From: Homarus americanus
Lineage: Eukaryota > Arthropoda > Malacostraca > Decapoda > Nephropidae
Reading direction: 5' to 3'
NCBI RefSeq assembly: GCF_018991925.1
Contig: NW_024724368.1
Location: 5,792,545 to 5,856,544 of the forward strand
DNA length: 64,000 bases
Positions 1 to 64,000 of this stretch are shown piece after piece. A program made the translations under genes and the position numbers. Numbering within the stretch: the first letter of the stretch is position 1; the number at the start of each line of letters is the position of its first letter. The notes beneath the pieces were generated by a model. The model searched no databases, was not told where the DNA came from, and saw nothing but the letters and a program-made list of their open reading frames with translations.

Positions 1-512
1 TCTTCCCTATCCACTAACCATATCCAAGATGCGCATTATCACCTCATGCGTTCATTTTCAAAATAAAATATAAATCAAATGTACAGTTGCAAAATGCCAA
101 AAATTATGCACACAAAGGTCCTTCCCAGCATCAACACTACCAATCACCTACCTACTTCCTTTGCTACCAATCAGTCATAGCTACAAAATCTGATTATGAA
201 AGTAAAACTTAAGTTTCTTACTAATAATCCAGTCTTATATTAACTACTCATGAACTTGTGAACTTTTAACATTCTGAACATTCAGTACTTAAGTAAAATC
301 ACACATTCTGGCTACATCAATCAGTTCTAAGAATACCTAAATTGGCTGACTGATTCAAATATTGAGAGAACTTTTTGCTCTACTTGTAACTTCCAGCCCA
401 TGTTGATAAAGCCCAAGACCATTTCTTAATCACCTACTGAATTGTTACTCTTAATAGAAAATGCAAGTACTGTACAGGTCAGGTGCTTTATTCTCAGCTC
501 ACAGCAACCAAC
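1..512. other. PSMD14 intron after coding exon 6 (partial)
   Basis: AT-rich sequence without recognisable coding or repeat structure. The family C-terminal residues are not encoded here in any frame. Confidence 0.7.
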
Positions 513-5910
<5,398 letters not shown>

Positions 5911-6566
5911 GTTTTACTGTAAATATTACATCAAAAGTACATTCATCAAGCAACACTCAACTAATAAATTTTATAGACTATTTATTTTTTATTTAAAATT
6001 CAAAGACATCTTTCTTTATTTTGTTATTTAATTTGTAAAACAAACTTTCAACTGAATTTGTGTGAGTGTGGAAGTAAAACTGAAAGCCAGGGAAGAAAAT
6101 GTCAAATTTTCAAGAATCTCCAGTTTTCTGAGATCTGGTTTTGAGGATCGATACTTGTACATAGAATGTATTCCTCACCCACTTTTTGTTATTTTCTGTA
6201 AAGATGTACTGTACAGTATTCCCAAGTTGGTGGTTTAAGTACCCAACCATTGTCTTGTATTACACCCTTAAGCTTACAAAAAAAAATATACCAATACAGA
6301 TTCCCTAGGCTTCTTTGCAAGATAAAGAACACCTTTCTTCCAAGTTATAATCCAGACCAATAAAAAACATCTCGGAGTATCAGAAGACAATTAAAGAAGA
6401 TGGTGATAGCAGAGCATTCAACCTTTAAATAATAGTGAGATGACTAGTGAATACCCATAACCATCCTTACCAGAATCCTATTAAAATCACACACAATCTC
6501 CATGAGTCTTGGTGGTCATTTGGCTGGTTAGCACAGTCAAATGACCACTTTGTTAAAGATAAAGGC

Positions 6567-6981
6567 AGTGGATATTTTGTCGTGAACGGCTTAGTTCCTA
6601 TTAACGCTATTTTACCTTGAGTGCACTCTGGTTGGCTAATTATACATTACCAGCGAACATGAGAACTATATATCACTGAGACTGGCAGCATTTGGCATTT
6701 ATTTCACCATGACTTGATCAATGTGTAGCTAAAAACATACTTAACCAGGAGTTGTTCGATTTTGTTAATTTTTTCCAGATGTTCTTATTGCTATAAAAGC
6801 GGTGACATTTACTAGAACCTGACCTAACCAACCAAAGAAACCTACTGAACCTTACCTAACTTCTTAGCCAGGAGGGGTGGACCCCCTTTTATATTAAACA
6901 AAGTATTTAGCCAATCAGAGCGCACTCACGGTAAAATAGCGTTTGCAGGAACTTAGCTGATCACGGCAAAATATCCACTAC
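6567..6981. mobile_element. MITE with long (about 75 bp) terminal inverted repeats in the PSMD14 5' UTR intron
   Basis: The left end reads CAGTGGATATTTTG and continues through a GCTATTTTACC block to GGTTGGCTAA. The right end repeats this inverted, TTAGCCAATCAGAGCG to CAAAATATCCACT. The arms are about 80-85% alike. The target duplication is unclear, so the superfamily is not assigned. A CCAAT pentamer in the right arm could bind NF-Y by chance. Confidence 0.75.
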
Positions 6982-7289
6982 GTACAAAAGATACAAGAGC
7001 GTTTTGCATCACCCCATCCCATTGCTGGGTGGATGAGACGATGTTTTTTTTCCATAGTAACCAATACTATAAAGTATTGCCTGTTATTACGTGGTCATGA
7101 GGATTTTAATTTGGGGATATACGATGGTGGCCTTTTGAAAATTTACAAGGTAAAACTCGTCTTTTGATTCTGGGCAAGCAAATCATTGCAAATGCATGTG
7201 AAGTAATGTTTATTATCTGATGAAAACTCTCGACTTCCGAAAGTATGCCAAATCTCCCACAAAATATACGCCCCTGCCAAGTTACTTAC

Positions 7290-7370
7290 AGTACACCGAT
7301 GTGGAGATGAACACTGCCTCTGCCGCACGACTCAGTTCACCCCGAGTTCTCAAAATCTGTCAACATTGAC
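7290..7370 (-). promoter_or_regulatory. PSMD14: Probable PSMD14 non-coding first exon (5' UTR)
   Basis: Coding exon 1 begins at a splice acceptor, so an upstream exon must exist. Reading the minus strand, the best donor in the intergenic side is ACT/GTAAGTAAC at the low-coordinate end. It follows a GC-richer stretch than its surroundings, as expected of a first exon. The 5' end is a guess; no TATA box is asserted. Confidence 0.5.
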
Positions 7371-8476
7371 CAAACTTCGACTTGGTATGCTAGTCCTTTT
7401 AGACAATTATTTATATTTAATAAAGCATGTATTTAACCTTTCTTATATATGAAATACACAACTGCTAAATAAAATTTCCTATAAATATTATAAAATAATA
7501 TAGAATATATTAAGTCGACCTGATGCAAGTAAATAGTTAAGATGAATTAATATGTTTATAATATAGCCATAGGTGTTTAATTCAAGTTAAGAATAATTAA
7601 CATTTATTTCTGGATATAGTAAGACACCTGACATACATTAATTCATATATTGTACGTCAGCTGTCTTTCATTTTATCTGAAACTATTTGTTGACTTTCAA
7701 TGTTAATCATTTATGACACTGGTGCAACTTATTGTTCATTATCACATATTAAACTTTTCTTATTTGATGTATGTAATATTATTTTCAATTTAAAGTGCTG
7801 CATAGAAGTCGAAAAAATAACAATAATTTTTATATATGAAGTAAGTGGAATATTACACAATGCAAATTTGTCCTTTATGTTAATCTAAAATGAATATTTG
7901 TATTTTCTTTTAACTCAAATAGAGAAAAATGTACTTCAGGCAAGCTTTTGTAACTGCAACTAATATAATTGTATTTATTATTTCAGTCGAGAAAACTAAA
8001 CCAATCGTCCTCATTGATAAGAAATTATACTTAGAATTTAAGGCGACATGTTATAGAATTTTCAGGATACTTAAATGTTAACTGTCACTTCCTTCATTAG
8101 GCTTTAGTAAACACCTTTATAATATTTATATATACTTGTACAGGGGTACCCAGTGACAGCACTAGGATCCCGCTTCCTCTATCAAGGAATAAATATTGAA
8201 ATTGAAAAAAAAATGAACTGTCATTTTAGAGACAACAAGTTTGGTCTAAACTGCTAAACAACTAACCACCATACACAATGAACAACAATTATCTTGTGTA
8301 TCAAATTGTTTTAGTGTATATAATCCTCAGAAAGAAGGATAACAATTAGATACGAAGCTTAAATTTGCTTACACAATAGAAATTTACATTCGATAAATAT
8401 TAATATTCAAGTTAATTTGGTCTCTTTCTTAGTGTTTATTTTATTTAACACTTGCATTTTTTTTTTCGACTTGCAG
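7371..8476. promoter_or_regulatory. Intergenic region between divergent PSMD14 and GCN1, presumed bidirectional promoter
   Basis: An AT-rich stretch of about 1.1 kb with no coding sequence and no transposon ends that I can recognise. Both genes start outward from it, so their promoters must lie here or in the flanking 5' UTR exons. I see no clear core-promoter boxes or CpG-dense island. Confidence 0.6.
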
Positions 8477-8534
8477 GAGAAGAGTTTAGTGTTTGTGAAG
8501 TAGCGGCGAAGTGACCAAGGAGTGTGGTGACAAC
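8477..8534 (+). promoter_or_regulatory. GCN1: GCN1 5' UTR segment, probably following a splice acceptor
   Basis: A long T tract and TTGCAG directly precede this segment and make a strong 3' splice site, so an upstream non-coding exon is likely. The ATG context is CAACATGG, with A at -3 and G at +4. Alternatively transcription starts nearby and the site is unused. Confidence 0.5.
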
Positions 8535-63788
<55,254 letters not shown>

Positions 63789-64000
63789 GTAAGAGTGCTT
63801 TAAAAGGGATATGGAATAATTTTGCAGTCTAGGAATGTATTCCTATTTTATCCATAATAAGCTAACTAAAGAGAAAATTATTCACTCAAGAATGAAACTA
63901 CTGAAGTTACCAAACTCTATTTTATATTGGGAGTATCTTGTATTTGTGTCTGTTTCATCAATCTTTTTCTAGGAGTATCTTCTGTCTTTGATCATATGGA
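63789..64000. other. Start of GCN1 intron 31
   Basis: Follows the exon 31 donor to the window edge; nothing recognised. Confidence 0.7.

Overview
This window is animal nuclear DNA, most likely from an arthropod and probably a decapod crustacean. The signs are two conserved eukaryotic genes split by AT-rich GT-AG introns, abundant (TA)n, (TTA)n and (CA)n arrays, and many TA-flanked Tigger/pogo-type transposon remnants. Fragments of several LINE types, a Penelope-like element and tRNA-headed SINEs are also present. Species cannot be fixed from the sequence.

Two housekeeping genes stand head to head. On the minus strand (about 1-7370) is PSMD14/Rpn11, the JAMM deubiquitinase of the 26S proteasome lid. 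Six coding exons (258 codons) are visible, plus a probable 5' UTR exon; the last roughly 53 codons lie off the left edge. On the plus strand (8535 to beyond 64000) is GCN1, the giant HEAT-repeat protein that senses stalled and collided ribosomes and switches on GCN2. Thirty-one coding exons join without a phase break into 1,818 codons, about two thirds of the protein. The GCN2-binding region lies off the right edge. The 1.2 kb between the two genes (about 7291-8534) should hold both promoters. One gene serves proteasomal degradation and the other translational stress signalling, so shared control is plausible but not shown.

The rest is intron. At least a dozen elements end in CAG...CTG next to TA and belong to different terminal-repeat families. 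Seven carry a short N-terminal piece of a Tigger/pogo (CENP-B-like) transposase, so they look like deletion derivatives of several distinct parents. The largest (20972-23704) holds a nested element with two inverted LINE 3' tails and a threefold internal repeat of about 355 bp. Other introns contain a Jockey-like LINE 3' end (39586-40080), two further LINE fragments (52392-52736 and about 61437-62040), a Penelope-like GIY-YIG fragment between two (TA)n arrays (42018-43030), four SINE-like copies sharing one core, long inverted repeats and two adjacent minisatellites (33309-33776 and 33900-34195).

No bacterial-type operon, CRISPR array or clearly novel protein-coding system was found. The most unusual features are the diversity of Tigger derivatives, the minisatellite that is open in all three forward frames, and the fold-back elements.
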